Shown here in pieces: positions 1 through 10,700 of a DNA stretch of 64,000 nucleotides. The stretch comes from Dendrobium chrysotoxum. Taxonomy: Eukaryota; Streptophyta; Magnoliopsida; Asparagales; Orchidaceae. The notes under the pieces were generated by a model. That model was not told the DNA's origin. It saw only the letters and a program-made list of their open reading frames with translations, and searched no databases. The translations under genes and the position numbers were made by a program. Numbering within the stretch: position 1 is the first letter of the stretch; every line of letters begins with the position of its first letter. The stretch covers positions 20,976,764-21,040,763 of the forward strand of contig CM034310.1 of assembly GCA_019925795.1 (NCBI GenBank), written 5' to 3'.

Positions 1-129
1 CTAGTAGTTCTTCCAACACTGTCAACAGTCCCTTTAGTCCCTATAGTTTCAGCTGATAAGGACATCAAACACATGATTGAAACCTAGGTAAGGGAGGCTT
101 TAGCCCATACTCAAGGGACCACATCTATT

Positions 130-1060
130 CCAAAGGGTAGGCCCTACCCCGAGCAATATGACTTTGTTCCTTATCTGTAGGTCTTTTTGCCACCTTCTTT
201 TAAAGTCTTCAATGGTATTGAAAACCCAAGGCAAGCCCACTTTCATGCAAGCTATTATAATATAGGATCAGATGCTCTACTATTTCACAAATTTGTTAGT
301 AGTCTCTTTGGAATTGCTTCTAAATGGTATGTTGATATGTCGAATGGTTCGATGAGAACTTTTATTGAGTTGGAGGACCTATACTTAAAGAGAATCTCCA
401 GAGCTCAGCATCATGTAATCGTGGGAGATCTGATCATCGAAAAGTAAAAGTCGGGAGAGTCTCTATTGAATACATCTTGACATGGAAAATCCTCTTGATG
501 AAATGTGAACCACAACTGTAAGAGCAACATGCAGTAGAAATTATTTTGAAGAATATCCATGGGTCTATTACTTTCTTTCTGAAGGGGTTCATTATAAAAA
601 CTTTTTAAAAATTACTCAAAAAGATGAAAACCATACAAGAAGAGGCTTCTCGGATGCCATTTTTAAGCGATTCATCTCATGAGAAAAGCAAGTAAACTAC
701 ATAAGTCTTTTGAAAAAAGAATAATAATAGTATTCACAGTAGATAAGGGGAAGAAACCAACTAACTATCAATCAAGTGGTCCTCCACCACAACCATTATA
801 AGTAACCCCTCAACCTACTAGAAAGCCTTACTCGATATCTTTTAAAGAGAGATTAGCGAATGTTTATCCATTTAAAAAAGAGTCAATAAGGAAAATCTTC
901 AAGAGTCTCTCAAAGAAATCAGACTTCAGATTATTAGAGGCTAAGAAGCTGGAAGAGGGAAACAAGAGGGATGATCCAAATGCTTTCCCCTACCATCGTG
1001 CATTGGGCCACATAATCAATGACTACCTTACCATTAAGAACTAGCTTGGGAGAAATTTCA
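130..1060 (+). pseudogene. Element A gag remnant
   Basis: Gag forms the retrotransposon particle and binds the RNA genome. The best-kept piece is at 137-447: after an in-frame TAG at 178 comes LPPSFKVFNGIENP and then WYVDMSNGSM, which fit the plant Ty3/gypsy gag core (LPP.F..F.G..NP, then WY..L..GSI). Further on the frame changes, and at about 985-1,045 a YHRALGHIINDY stretch resembles the zinc-knuckle-like CPYHR..GH.T.DC block of Tat gags, with the cysteines replaced. The stop at 178 is consistent with CAG to TAG. The product would be non-functional. Confidence 0.75.
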
Positions 1061-2149
1061 AACAGGGGAATATCATCATTCCTAAGTAATACCTGGTAGA
1101 TCCGGATCAAGGGACCATCAAAATAATCTTAGGTAAACATTCTAATATTTCTCTGTCAACTGATGAGGATTGGGATATTATATTATCCTAGGAATTTAAA
1201 ATATTGATTAATAAATCTTTCATCTTTCTCAACAGCTGTCGACAAGAGCCCAGGGCTCGATCTTAGAGGTTGAGCTGGAGGCATTGCAGGAAGAAGTTAA
1301 GATGGTTTCCTCTTCAGTAGTTATAGGAACAAGTATAAATAAAGAAAAGGAGTAAAATTTAATAGAGAGGAAACATATTGATGAGTATTCAGACAGCAGA
1401 TGGTAGAATAAAACCCATATCCCCATTGGCGTTATCTAACATTTAATTTACCCTATTAAAGACAAAGGGTCAAAAATTAATGAAAAAAATTCTTCTGCTC
1501 ATATTTTGATGATTAATAATGAAAATAAAATAAATAAATAAATCTTCCATAAATAAAAATTAGAACTCGACAGTGATCAATCGAGATCCTCAAAAAATTG
1601 ATCCTTTGAATTTGACCACTAAAGAGGGAGATGAATCTGAGAACTTATCAGATAGCGACACCACTGAAGTTGACTTTCAAGGGAGTCCTATCATGATAGA
1701 TTTTTCTTATTTGGACTCCCCTTCGAAAAATGAAATTGTATCGCCTAAGGAGAGCATAGATCCTGTCATAGTTTGTCCTCCCGAGGAGATCGTGGAGGTA
1801 TAACTTTGAGGTGGCAAATTCTTACCCCATAAACTTCCAACTAAGAAAAAGTGAAAACAAGTCATGTCTACGATCCAATTCAAACTCCATCTCAACAATC
1901 AAATCTTTCTTCCTGTCCATCGGGTCCAATCCTACTATTCCCAAGGTCGACTATAATATTTTAGCTCATCTTAAGAAGTTCCAAGCTAAGTTGAGTATTT
2001 ACGATGCCTTCATTCTCTAGAAAGAGATGGAGGAATCTTTAATAAAAGTACTTCTCGATCCAAATATTTGCTTAGCTCACTTAGTTATAACGTTATAAGA
2101 TGAAACTCTTTACTTCAAAGAAATCCCAGGGGTAGCCTTTTTCGATGAG

Positions 2150-2690
2150 GATCTACTTATGGGAACCGTCGATCATAATCGCCCACTTTACATTACTGTA
2201 AATATTGGAAATTTTAGATTATCCAGAGTTCTTTGCATCGATCAAAGTGATGAATGTATTGACTCTCGCATACCTTAAAGTGAACACACGTAAGCTCACC
2301 ATCGATAAAATGGTGTTACATGGGTTCAACAAGAAGGGTGAGAAGGCTTTAGGTTCAATCACACTCCTGTTATAGATAGGATATCTAAAAATAGAAGCAA
2401 AATCTCACATGATTGACTCAGTGATGTCCTTTAATGCACTTCTAGGTAGGCTCTGGATCCATGAGTATAGGATGATTCTATCTACCCTACACCAATATGT
2501 TAAGTACCAACAAAACAATATTAAATACATAATTAATGGTGATTTACAATCATTCTCTATTCATGAGATCGAGATCTACGAAGATGTTACATACTACACA
2601 CCCAAAGGGTCCACTACCTGTCACAAAAATGAGATCACAATCAATGAAGGGAAAATGAATAAAGAAAGCTCAAAAGGAAATTGAAAATCA
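2150..2690 (+). pseudogene. Element A protease and protease-RT linker remnant
   Basis: The aspartic protease cuts the Gag-Pol polyprotein. At about 2,190-2,260 the translation gives PLYITVNIGNFRLSRVLCID, where Tat proteases have a beta strand leading to the catalytic D-G/S-G-S. The catalytic triad itself is not intact here. The open stretch 2,409-2,684 holds SYNALLGRPWIH-like MSFNALLGRLWIHEYR followed by STLHQYVKY, the conserved stretch after the protease in Tat elements. The region from 2,690 to about 3,700 has two short open stretches (3,139-3,372 and 3,267-3,647) in different frames. I read these as variable linker and assign no domain. Confidence 0.7.
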
Positions 2691-3699
2691 AAAAGAAAAG
2701 AAGGACAAAAGGAGAAAAATAAAGAAAGAAAAGAATCAAATAGTGAAGATGATGTCGAGGGCATGATCTTTAGGCCTCCAAATATTTTCCCTCAAAGAGG
2801 TGAGAGGATGGCCCAAAGAGTACGTGGTTGAGGTCATGCTTCACTTGAATGAAGAACGCCCCTCATATACAGGGACTTGGAGTCAAGTTTGGAAGATGAC
2901 TCAAAAGTATAAAGTGCAAGAATCTTTTTTTATTACAAAAAGATAAGTTCTCCTCCAAAATTTGATCCCACTTTAGAACAAGATAGTGATCTAAAGGATG
3001 ATACTCCAAAAGTTCAAGGTGATGAGACCGAATTAACTATGTATGAAAAGCTGGGTAGGTGAATTGGAGCCTTTACCTTAACTCCACTAATTGTCGGCAG
3101 GGTTGCAGGGTTAGTAATCAAGGACTCTCCTAACTTAGATGGTGAAACAAGGAAAGTCCAAAAGTTCTTTTCCTAGCTCCTCCACCTTAAGGAAGGAAGA
3201 TGACGTAATCCCTGAGGAGGAAAATTTTAACAAATTAATGAAATTACCTCTTAACTACCTTCCTGTGTGTGTAATGAATATGTCTCTAAAGGTCTCACGC
3301 TGGCTCGATGGACCAAGGGTCCAGCTAGATACCACGAGATCCTCTGGCATACAAAAAATAAAAGAAATCTGAGTAGTGGTATTGACTTTGGTACTTTTGA
3401 TTCATTTTATGATGATGAGTATTGTCCTGTGATGACAAATCATCCTAAATCTGAGGAGGTCCCTACAGAAATCGTTGACCCTCTCAATGGGCTATGTTTA
3501 GACACATCAAAAGGTCTGGATGAACATCAAGTTTGGGATGCACCCCCTGAATTTGAAGAAGAAATTAAATTGAGAGTTGATGAACTAAAAATAATTATCC
3601 TTGGAAAAAAGAATGACCCTTACCCTACTTCATTAGCTCTTTATTAAGTGAAGATGAATCAAAGGATCTAATTCAACTTCTCTATGAGTTTAGGGATTA

Positions 3700-4520
3700 C
3701 TTCACCTAGATATACAATGAAATGCAGGGCTTATCTATTGATGTAGAGTTCATAAACATGGAATTCAATATGAGTTCATTCATGTTAAGCAAGCGCCTTG
3801 ATGTATGTGTCTAAAAATTGAGCAAAAAGTTATTTCTGAAATCAAGAAATTGGTCAAGGCCAAATTTATTCGAGTGGAATAATATTCCTTTTAGGTAGCC
3901 AGTGTCATACCAGTTTGAAGGAAAAATGGTCAAATTTGAATCTATGTCAACTATAGGGATCTGAATAAGGCATGTCCTAAGGACAACTTTCTTTTACCCA
4001 TATTAGAGCTCATTATGGACATTGCCTCTTCACATATTATTTTCTCCTTCATGGATGACTCAACTGGTTATAATCAAATCAAGATGGCACTAGAAGAAGA
4101 GAGGAACATTATATTCAAAACTCCTATAGGGATTTTTTTTATAAGGTGATGCCATTTGGTCTCAAAAATACAGGTGCAACCTACCAGCAGTCGATGACCT
4201 AAATTTTAGATAAATTAATTCAAAATCAAGTAGAATACTACCTCGATGATTTGGTCATCAAGAGAAAATTCAAAGAGGCTCACCTATATAACTTAAGAAT
4301 CATCGTCGAGTGGTTGTGCATCTATGGCCTCAAAATAAACCCCTTGAAGTGTGCTTTCGGCGTCACTTTAGAAAATATTTGGGCTTCATAGTGAGGCACT
4401 GCGAAATTGAAATTGATCCTGCTAAGATCAAAGACATCTTAAACATGCCGCCTCTTGGAAGCCTAACTCAACTTAGGTCCCTTCAAGGTAGGTTGGCGTA
4501 TAAGGAGGTTTATTTTTAAT
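3700..4520 (+). pseudogene. Element A reverse transcriptase remnant
   Basis: RT copies the element RNA into DNA. Visible blocks in order are: DYFT*IYNEM (about 3,700), V*RKNGQI*IYVNYRDLN (3,910-3,975), KACPKDNFLLP, FMDDSTGYNQIKM (4,045-4,085), MPFGLKN.GATYQQ (4,150-4,190) and the catalytic box EYYLDDLVIK (about 4,231-4,260, the YVDD box). There is a frame shift near 4,140 and another before 4,310. Several stops sit where the family has Trp or Arg (the positions of W in DxFAW, WVA and R in KIRVCV). That matches C-to-T decay on one strand or the other. The catalytic YLDD is intact but cannot be translated in one piece. Confidence 0.85.
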
Positions 4521-5560
4521 CTCTCTGGAAGGTGTCAGCCTTTCTTTGTACCAGCTAAAAAGAACTCCAAGTTTATATGGGATGAGAAATGGCAAAGAGC
4601 CTTTGAGTGTCAAATAATATTTTACCAATCCTCCAGTATTAGTAGTCCCCATACTGGGGAAGCCTCATATTCTCTACATTACTGCTTTGGAAGAGTCACT
4701 TGGTGCCCTATTGGCTCAAGTTAATGATAAATGGCCTCTACTATCTGAGCCGAGGACTTCGCCCTATAAAAATTCACTATCCTTCGATTGAGAAGCATTA
4801 TATTACCTTAGTTTTTGCAGCCTAAAAGCTAATGCACTACTTGATTTCTCATCAGGTAAGTCTAATTTCTAGAGTGAATCGATTGCAATATCTTATGACC
4901 TAAGCTATGTTGTCAGGGCATTTAGCACGATGGTTTATGATATTACTTTAATTTAAAATAACTTTTATTCTCCTACGTGTTATGAAAGGATAGGATGTTG
5001 TTGACTTTCTTACAGCACACTCACTACCGATAGAATCTCCTTTAAATGATGATTTACCTGATAAATAAATCATGAGTTTTGAGGAATCTAATGATAGCGT
5101 CTAGAAATTGTATTTTGATGATGCAACATCCTCCCAATAAGGTAAAGCATAGAAGTCTACCATCCTCAGAAAAGATAGAATTGGCCTAATTTTTATAATG
5201 TCAGAAAAGGAAATGATGCATTTCTTCTATCATTTGTTAGAACCTTGCATAAATAATTAAGTTGATATGAAGCTCTGATAACAATTTTGGAGTTTGCAAT
5301 ACTGATGGACATAAAAGAAATCAAAATTTTTAGTGATTCTCAGTTGTTATCAACCAGATTGCAGGAACTTATAAGATTTTGATCTAAAACTCCTGAAATA
5401 CAATCAGTACACAAATCACCTACACAAGAAAATTTCTATTGTAACTATGTAAAAAATTCCCTATGGGAGTAATTTCACGACAGATGCCTTAGTAAGGATT
5501 GCGAAGGAATTTGCCTGACCAGAAGAAGACTCCATTTCTGTAGAAATTCATGGTCATTAG
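4520..5560 (+). pseudogene. Element A RNase H and second RNase H-like domain remnant
   Basis: RNase H removes the RNA strand during reverse transcription. From 4,640 the pieces PILGKPHILYITALEESLGALLAQ, then YYLSRGLRPIKIHYPSIEKHYITLVFA (the LS..L.....YP.IEK box) mark the RT-connected RNase H, in shifting frames. From 5,090 KLYFDDATSSQ and later KSKFLVILSCYQ fit the extra RNase H typical of Tat elements (family pattern: KLYFDGAS, then F.DSQLV.NQ). No stretch is intact. Assignment of the second domain rests on short motifs and is less sure than the first. Confidence 0.6.
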
Positions 5561-6896
5561 TTCCTAGCTCTAATAGATTTGGAGCGCATTAATAAGAAAT
5601 CTTCCCAAGTCCTATCTTCCTCTTCACTAACAGATAGAAAAGGAAATTGGAGACAACCATTCATCGATTATCTTCAAGAAGGAAAGCTCCCTCATGGTAA
5701 GTCCCTTGCCAATCAAACCAGTAAACATGACCTCTTATATGCCCTTACGAACAACACTCTACACCATCTTTCATTCGATTATATGTGGCTCCATTGTTTA
5801 GACAAGCAAGAGGCCCTAAAGATTGTAACTTAAGTCCATGCCAGACTATATGAGACTCATCAATCGGTTCCTAAAATTAAAAAAAAATCAAAAGACTTGG
5901 ATATTACTGGCCCATGATGATCGACGACTGCATGAATATTGCAAAACATTATCATCAATGCCAAGTTCATGGTGTGGTCTTACATTAACCACCTAACGTG
6001 TTACATCCCATGATAGTTTTATGGCCCTTTGAGGGTTGGGGCATAGATGTTATCAGGCCTATGGACCCTCCTTCTGTAAGAGGTCATCACTTCATTCTAG
6101 TCCTGACTGATTACTTCTCCAAGTTGGCGGAAGCAATTCTCTTACGCCATGTAACATCACACCATGTCATAAAATTCTTCCATGACCATATCATATATCG
6201 ATTCAGCATACCCACAGGATCATATCTAATAATGGGTTCACATTCAAGAATACAAAAATAAATAATTTTTCAAAATACCATGGTATTGATTCGATATTCT
6301 CAATAATCTATTACCCACAGGCTAATGAATTGGCTAAAGCCTTCAAAAAAACTTTGGTGCATATCATCAAAAAGATCATAGATGAAAATAAATGATAATG
6401 GGATGAGAGGTTGATGGAATCCTTGTGGGTCTGTCGGACCACTTATAGGACCCCGACCCAATCCACTTCGTTTGCTTTAATGTATGGGTCTAAGGTCATG
6501 CTCCCTTTGGAGGTGCAAATCCCTTCAATACTGATAGCCATACAGAACCAAATCATGACACAATGAAATGCATAACTCCGATAAGAAGAGCTTGAAGGCC
6601 TTGAAGAGTGTCACCTTTAAGCTCAATAGAACTTAGAGTTATATAAAGCCAGAATGGTTCAAGCTCATGATAAGTTAGTGCGACCTAGAAAATTCAAAGT
6701 AGGAGACTTGGTCTTGGTTCTTCGGAGGCCTATATTAGCCCACCGAAAGATTGGTGGGAAGTTTAAACCAACATGGGAAGGACCTTTTATCATAGAGACA
6801 GTCTACAAAGGAGGCTACTACCAATTAGTTGATTATAAAGGAAATCACTCGATGCTTCTAGTAAATGGGCATTTTCTTAAGAAATACTATGCTTAA
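5561..6896 (+). pseudogene. Element A integrase remnant
   Basis: Integrase inserts the DNA copy into the host genome. The lead-in at 5,640-5,830 (NWRQPFIDYLQEGKLP, then LWLHCLDKQEA-like MWLHCLDKQEA) is typical of Tat pol. The HHCC zinc-finger region at 5,835-5,990 keeps KHYHQCQVHG. The catalytic core at 6,025-6,200 reads WGIDVIRPM, then FILVLTDYFSKLAEAI. The C-terminal part (6,654-6,896) is open: FKVGDLVLVLRRPI, KPTWEGPFII and finally NGHFLKKYYA before TAA at 6,894. No chromodomain follows, which fits Tat rather than a chromovirus. The core is broken between 6,260 and 6,650. Confidence 0.85.
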
Positions 6897-7766
6897 TGTA
6901 ATTCAAATTTTAAATAAATGAGAAAATCTTCAAGTTTTGAATAAAATTGAATCAAAATTATCCAAATCTCAAATTCTAAAAATTAAGCCTTTCTGAACCA
7001 TAAGGTTAGGTGTGAGTTATTGTGCTTCTTTTCCTTAGGATTAGATCTGGTAGTAGTGGAGCATGCCCTTTGCGGAACCAACCTAATATCAAATCAAACA
7101 TTTTATCCTCTATGATTTGATGTAAGTCCCCACCTCAGGCTTCCTTTCTATATGATCATCTACTAGTAGTGCAGCACACCCTTCGTGGCACCACTCTACC
7201 TTTCTAAAACTTAAGGTTAGGTGTGAGTCATCGTGCTTTCTTCTCTTAGGTTTAGATCCACTAGTGATGGAGTACGCCCTTTGTGGCACCACCCTAGTTT
7301 TAATTAAATTTCGATCCTCTATGGTTAGGTGTAAGTCCCCACCATGAACTTCCTTTCCATATGATCATTTACTAATAGTAGAGCATGCACTTCTTGGCTC
7401 CACTGTAGATTTTTTATCCTTAAGATTTGGTGTAAGTCATCATGCTTTCTTTCCTTAAGATTAGATCACTAGTGGTGGAGCATGCCCTTTGTGGCACCAC
7501 CATAGTATTTATTCAATTTTGATCATCTATGGTTAGGTTTAAGTTCCCACCTCAAGCCTTTCCATATGATCATCAGCTAGTGGTGGAGTAAGCCTTCTGT
7601 GGTACCACCCTACTATCAAAATCAAATCTATCTATTTAGTATAAGTCCCCCATCGGCTTCCTTTAGACTTGAGATTAGGTGCTCCCTTTCCTTGGAATCA
7701 AAATCTCAAATTTGACCTTTCTATTCGATCAATGCCAATAAATGCTATATAACTTTGTTCTACTAT
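6897..7766 (+). repeat. Element A 3' untranslated region with hairpin repeats
   Basis: Between the integrase stop and the PPT lie about six loose units of roughly 100 bp. Each has a CTAG-bounded palindromic core such as the one at 7,260-7,298 or 7,467-7,506 (TAGTGGTGG, then AGCATGCCC, then CACCACC). Between cores come spacer motifs GGTTAGGTGTRAGTC and CCTTAGGATTAGATC. The same unit type recurs in element B at 25,200-26,980. Tat/Ogre-type elements are known to carry fast-changing tandem repeats in exactly this place. No coding sequence is seen. Confidence 0.8.
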
Positions 7767-7784
7767 ATATATTGGGGGTACATT
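7767..7784 (+). promoter_or_regulatory. Element A polypurine tract region
   Basis: The sequence ATATTGGGGGTACATT lies directly before TGTTAACC, where the 3' LTR starts. The same arrangement (ATTGGGGGTCCATT, then TGTTGACC) is found in element B. The purine run is short, so the call rests on the shared position before two related LTR starts. Confidence 0.7.
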
Positions 7785-10700
7785 TGTTAACCTCATTTTT
7801 GTCATGACGTTTACCAAACTCAAATTCAACCAATCAAATTCAAAACCATATTCAAATCTAAAATTTCAAAAAAAATTCAAGATCAAAGGCTTATGTCCTA
7901 TGACCCTTTTGGGTGATCTTTTAAACTCCTCAAAACTTAATAAAATGACCCCCAATTCATGATCTATCAATTGTATATTGATTAGGTATGTTCCTAAGGT
8001 CAACAATTATAATTTGAAGCCAATCTGAGACCTTTAACCCCAAAAACTCAATTGAAATCTAAAGGCTACAAAACCTTTAAATATTTATAGCCTATGCCAC
8101 TGGACATAACATCTTGTGGAATTTGACCTCGAGTCCTTCCCCAAAACCTTTTAATAAGTCCATAATCATCATTATGAGATGTTAAAAATAAAATTACACT
8201 TTGGTGGACTCTATTTGACCGAGAGCTAACCAGGGGCTCAAATGACCAAAATGTCCCTTAAGGGAAAAATTGAAGTTTTCTCTAAACTTCAACATGGCTT
8301 GATCAAACCAAGCCATGGGACATATTCCAATCTACCCTAAACATCATTAGGAGTGCATTGGACCCAAACCTAAATTTTGGATTGACCAGGTTGATCAAGT
8401 CAATTATGGTTGACCAAAATGCCCCTTAAGGGCTTAAACATGTATTTCATGTTAGGAGATCTTACCATTGCATGGGACCACCACCATTGAGTCCAGAAGT
8501 CATTTTGAATTTGTTGGAAAAAACCCCAACTATTGGTTTAACCTGGTTAACCAAGTCTTTAAAATAATTTTAATTAGATTAAAAAAAAAAAAAAAAAACC
8601 TGGTTAACCAAGTCAACCATGGTTATCCAAAATTAACCATGCACATAACCAAAATAAAACTCAATGCCTCAAGTAATTTCAAACCAAATTGCTTACTCAA
8701 AAAATTGTTCAATTGGATATTTCAAGCATGCCAAATATTATCCCTAAGCCAAATCCCCCTTGATTTGACTTGGTTAACCTAATTGGAAGGATCAAAACTC
8801 ATTTCATTTCCTTGTCTTTCACCAAAATTTCAATTCCATGGATCCAAGCATTTTGTCACTCACTTAAGTAACAAAATAAACTCCCTTGGATGCCACCTCA
8901 GGTCCATTGACTATTTTGACCAATCACATGGTCGAATGAGCTCTCAAATGAGCTTAAGTGGTCAAGCCACCTTGGCAATCCTAACCCTCCAACAAACTTA
9001 CTCTAATATATTGAAGATCGGTCCATTTCCCTCCTAAAGAGAGCCTAAGCCAACCCCTTAAACCAAGCCTAGCCTTGGTTTAACCTAATGGAGAGGGGGT
9101 ATGGTCCCCCCCCCCCCCCCTAATCACATAAGCCAAGGGGTCTCTCTCAAGCACCAACCTTTCCCCTGGTTCTTAATAGCCTTAAACATGTGGTAACCAT
9201 CCAATGGAGTGTACAGATCAATCCCAACCTGTCATTCCAAAAACAAGGTGTTAAGGGGTGGGAAAACCAAAATCGTAGGGGCTCAGTTCCATCTTCTAAC
9301 CTTCTCTCAATAGCCCCCAACTAAGAGAGCTCCTTCTTTACTCCCTCCAGCAACTTCTTCAGTACACCCCCCCCCCCCCCCCCCCTCCCCCCCTCCCCCC
9401 TTCCACCCCCCACCATTTCCCAACCTCCAAACATCATTTTAGTGAAGAAAGAGGGATTTAGGGAGAGAATAGAGGTTTTTGAAGGCAACTTCCAATCTAG
9501 CCATAACTAGGACCTGAACTCTTCCACAAAATTAAAGAGGACATCATCAAGAGCAAAGGAGACCAATAAGTCAAAAATCCATCTATTGGTTGATGAGATA
9601 TCTTAACTATTAACTAGGATTTCAATTTGACACAACTCAAAATCTACAATGAATGGCGCCTCCGAACTCACGGTATTGGAAGATTAGGAGACCATGAGTC
9701 TATGTTTCAAATTTCATAGAATTTTATTGAGTATTTTAAAAGTTATGGGTGTTCAAACTTTTAGTTCATTTTGAACTAAAAAGCTTTGTTTAGAGAAGAA
9801 CCGTCTAATCATGTTTCACGCGTGATTGGACAGTCTAGAAAATGTCAAATGGCATTACTCGTCTGGTGGATGGAATAGTCAATTATGTGTGGTCCTGTTC
9901 CCATCGACATGGCTATATCTGGAGTATTCATTTTATGCAGTTTAAATCTGATGGCTCTGATCGAACGCCATATGGATTATGACACCATCAGCACCACGTC
10001 GGGTCACACAATCATTGCCAATGATTGGCAATGATTGGCAAATATTGTGCTGGCTAATTCATTGAATTAAATGATTTAAAAATCAATTTTAATGCCCAAA
10101 ACTTCCAAAATTCATAGTAAATCTAATTTTTAACCAAACTAAGTGATTTTGGTATTATTGGAAAGGTCTTGATACCTAATTTATTTAAAAAATAATTTTA
10201 GTGAATTTTAATTAGTGAATTGTGAGCAATTTATGATTATTTGAATTTTAATTTTAGCAATTTTCTCATGATCCAGTGGTCAAACTAGACTCAATTTTGG
10301 TAAAAACTTTTTGAGCATCTTAGGCATCCCTGCATTTCTTATAGGTCCAAATGCACTGAGGATTGTTGTGATTTAAATTTTTAAAGTGATGAATCCATTT
10401 TGGACCCAAAATCTTGAAAATTCATAACTCCCCAAATTGATAGGAACTGGCTATGATTTTTTTGTGGTGTAATTGCATGTGCCTTGGGGTTAGATGAACC
10501 AAAATTTGGACCCATTGGTATACTAGTGACATCTAAGAAAAATAATTAAGAATAATATATAGAAAACTTAGAAAAATTCTAGAAAATTCCAAACACCCTA
10601 ATAGGGGTTAAACTATGGGACATTGAACTTAGTGACATAATGAACCCTATGATTTAATTTCATTGAATTTAGAGCTCATTAGGTTAGAAAATTAACTAAA

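Larger units (their letters stand above)
1..6896 (+). mobile_element. Element A: decayed internal region of a Tat-lineage Ty3/gypsy LTR retrotransposon
   Basis: This is the coding part of a Ty3/gypsy retrotransposon. Gag, protease, reverse transcriptase, RNase H and integrase similarity appear in that order on the + strand, in several frames and broken by many stops and shifts. The Tat assignment rests on the RT motif NYRDLNKACPKDNF, a second RNase H-like stretch after the RT-linked one, and an integrase end with the pattern GDLVL..RRPI...GKF.P.WEGPF and NGHFLKKYYA just before the final stop. The 5' LTR and leader lie left of the window. No ORF is long enough to make a working polyprotein, so the copy is dead. 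It is followed by a repeat-rich 3' untranslated region, a PPT and a 3' LTR. Confidence 0.9.

Noticed and set aside
9367..9420. C-rich tract as a regulatory or telomere-like sequence
   Set aside because: Not the plant telomere word; simple poly-C with a few T, most likely slippage or an assembly weak point.
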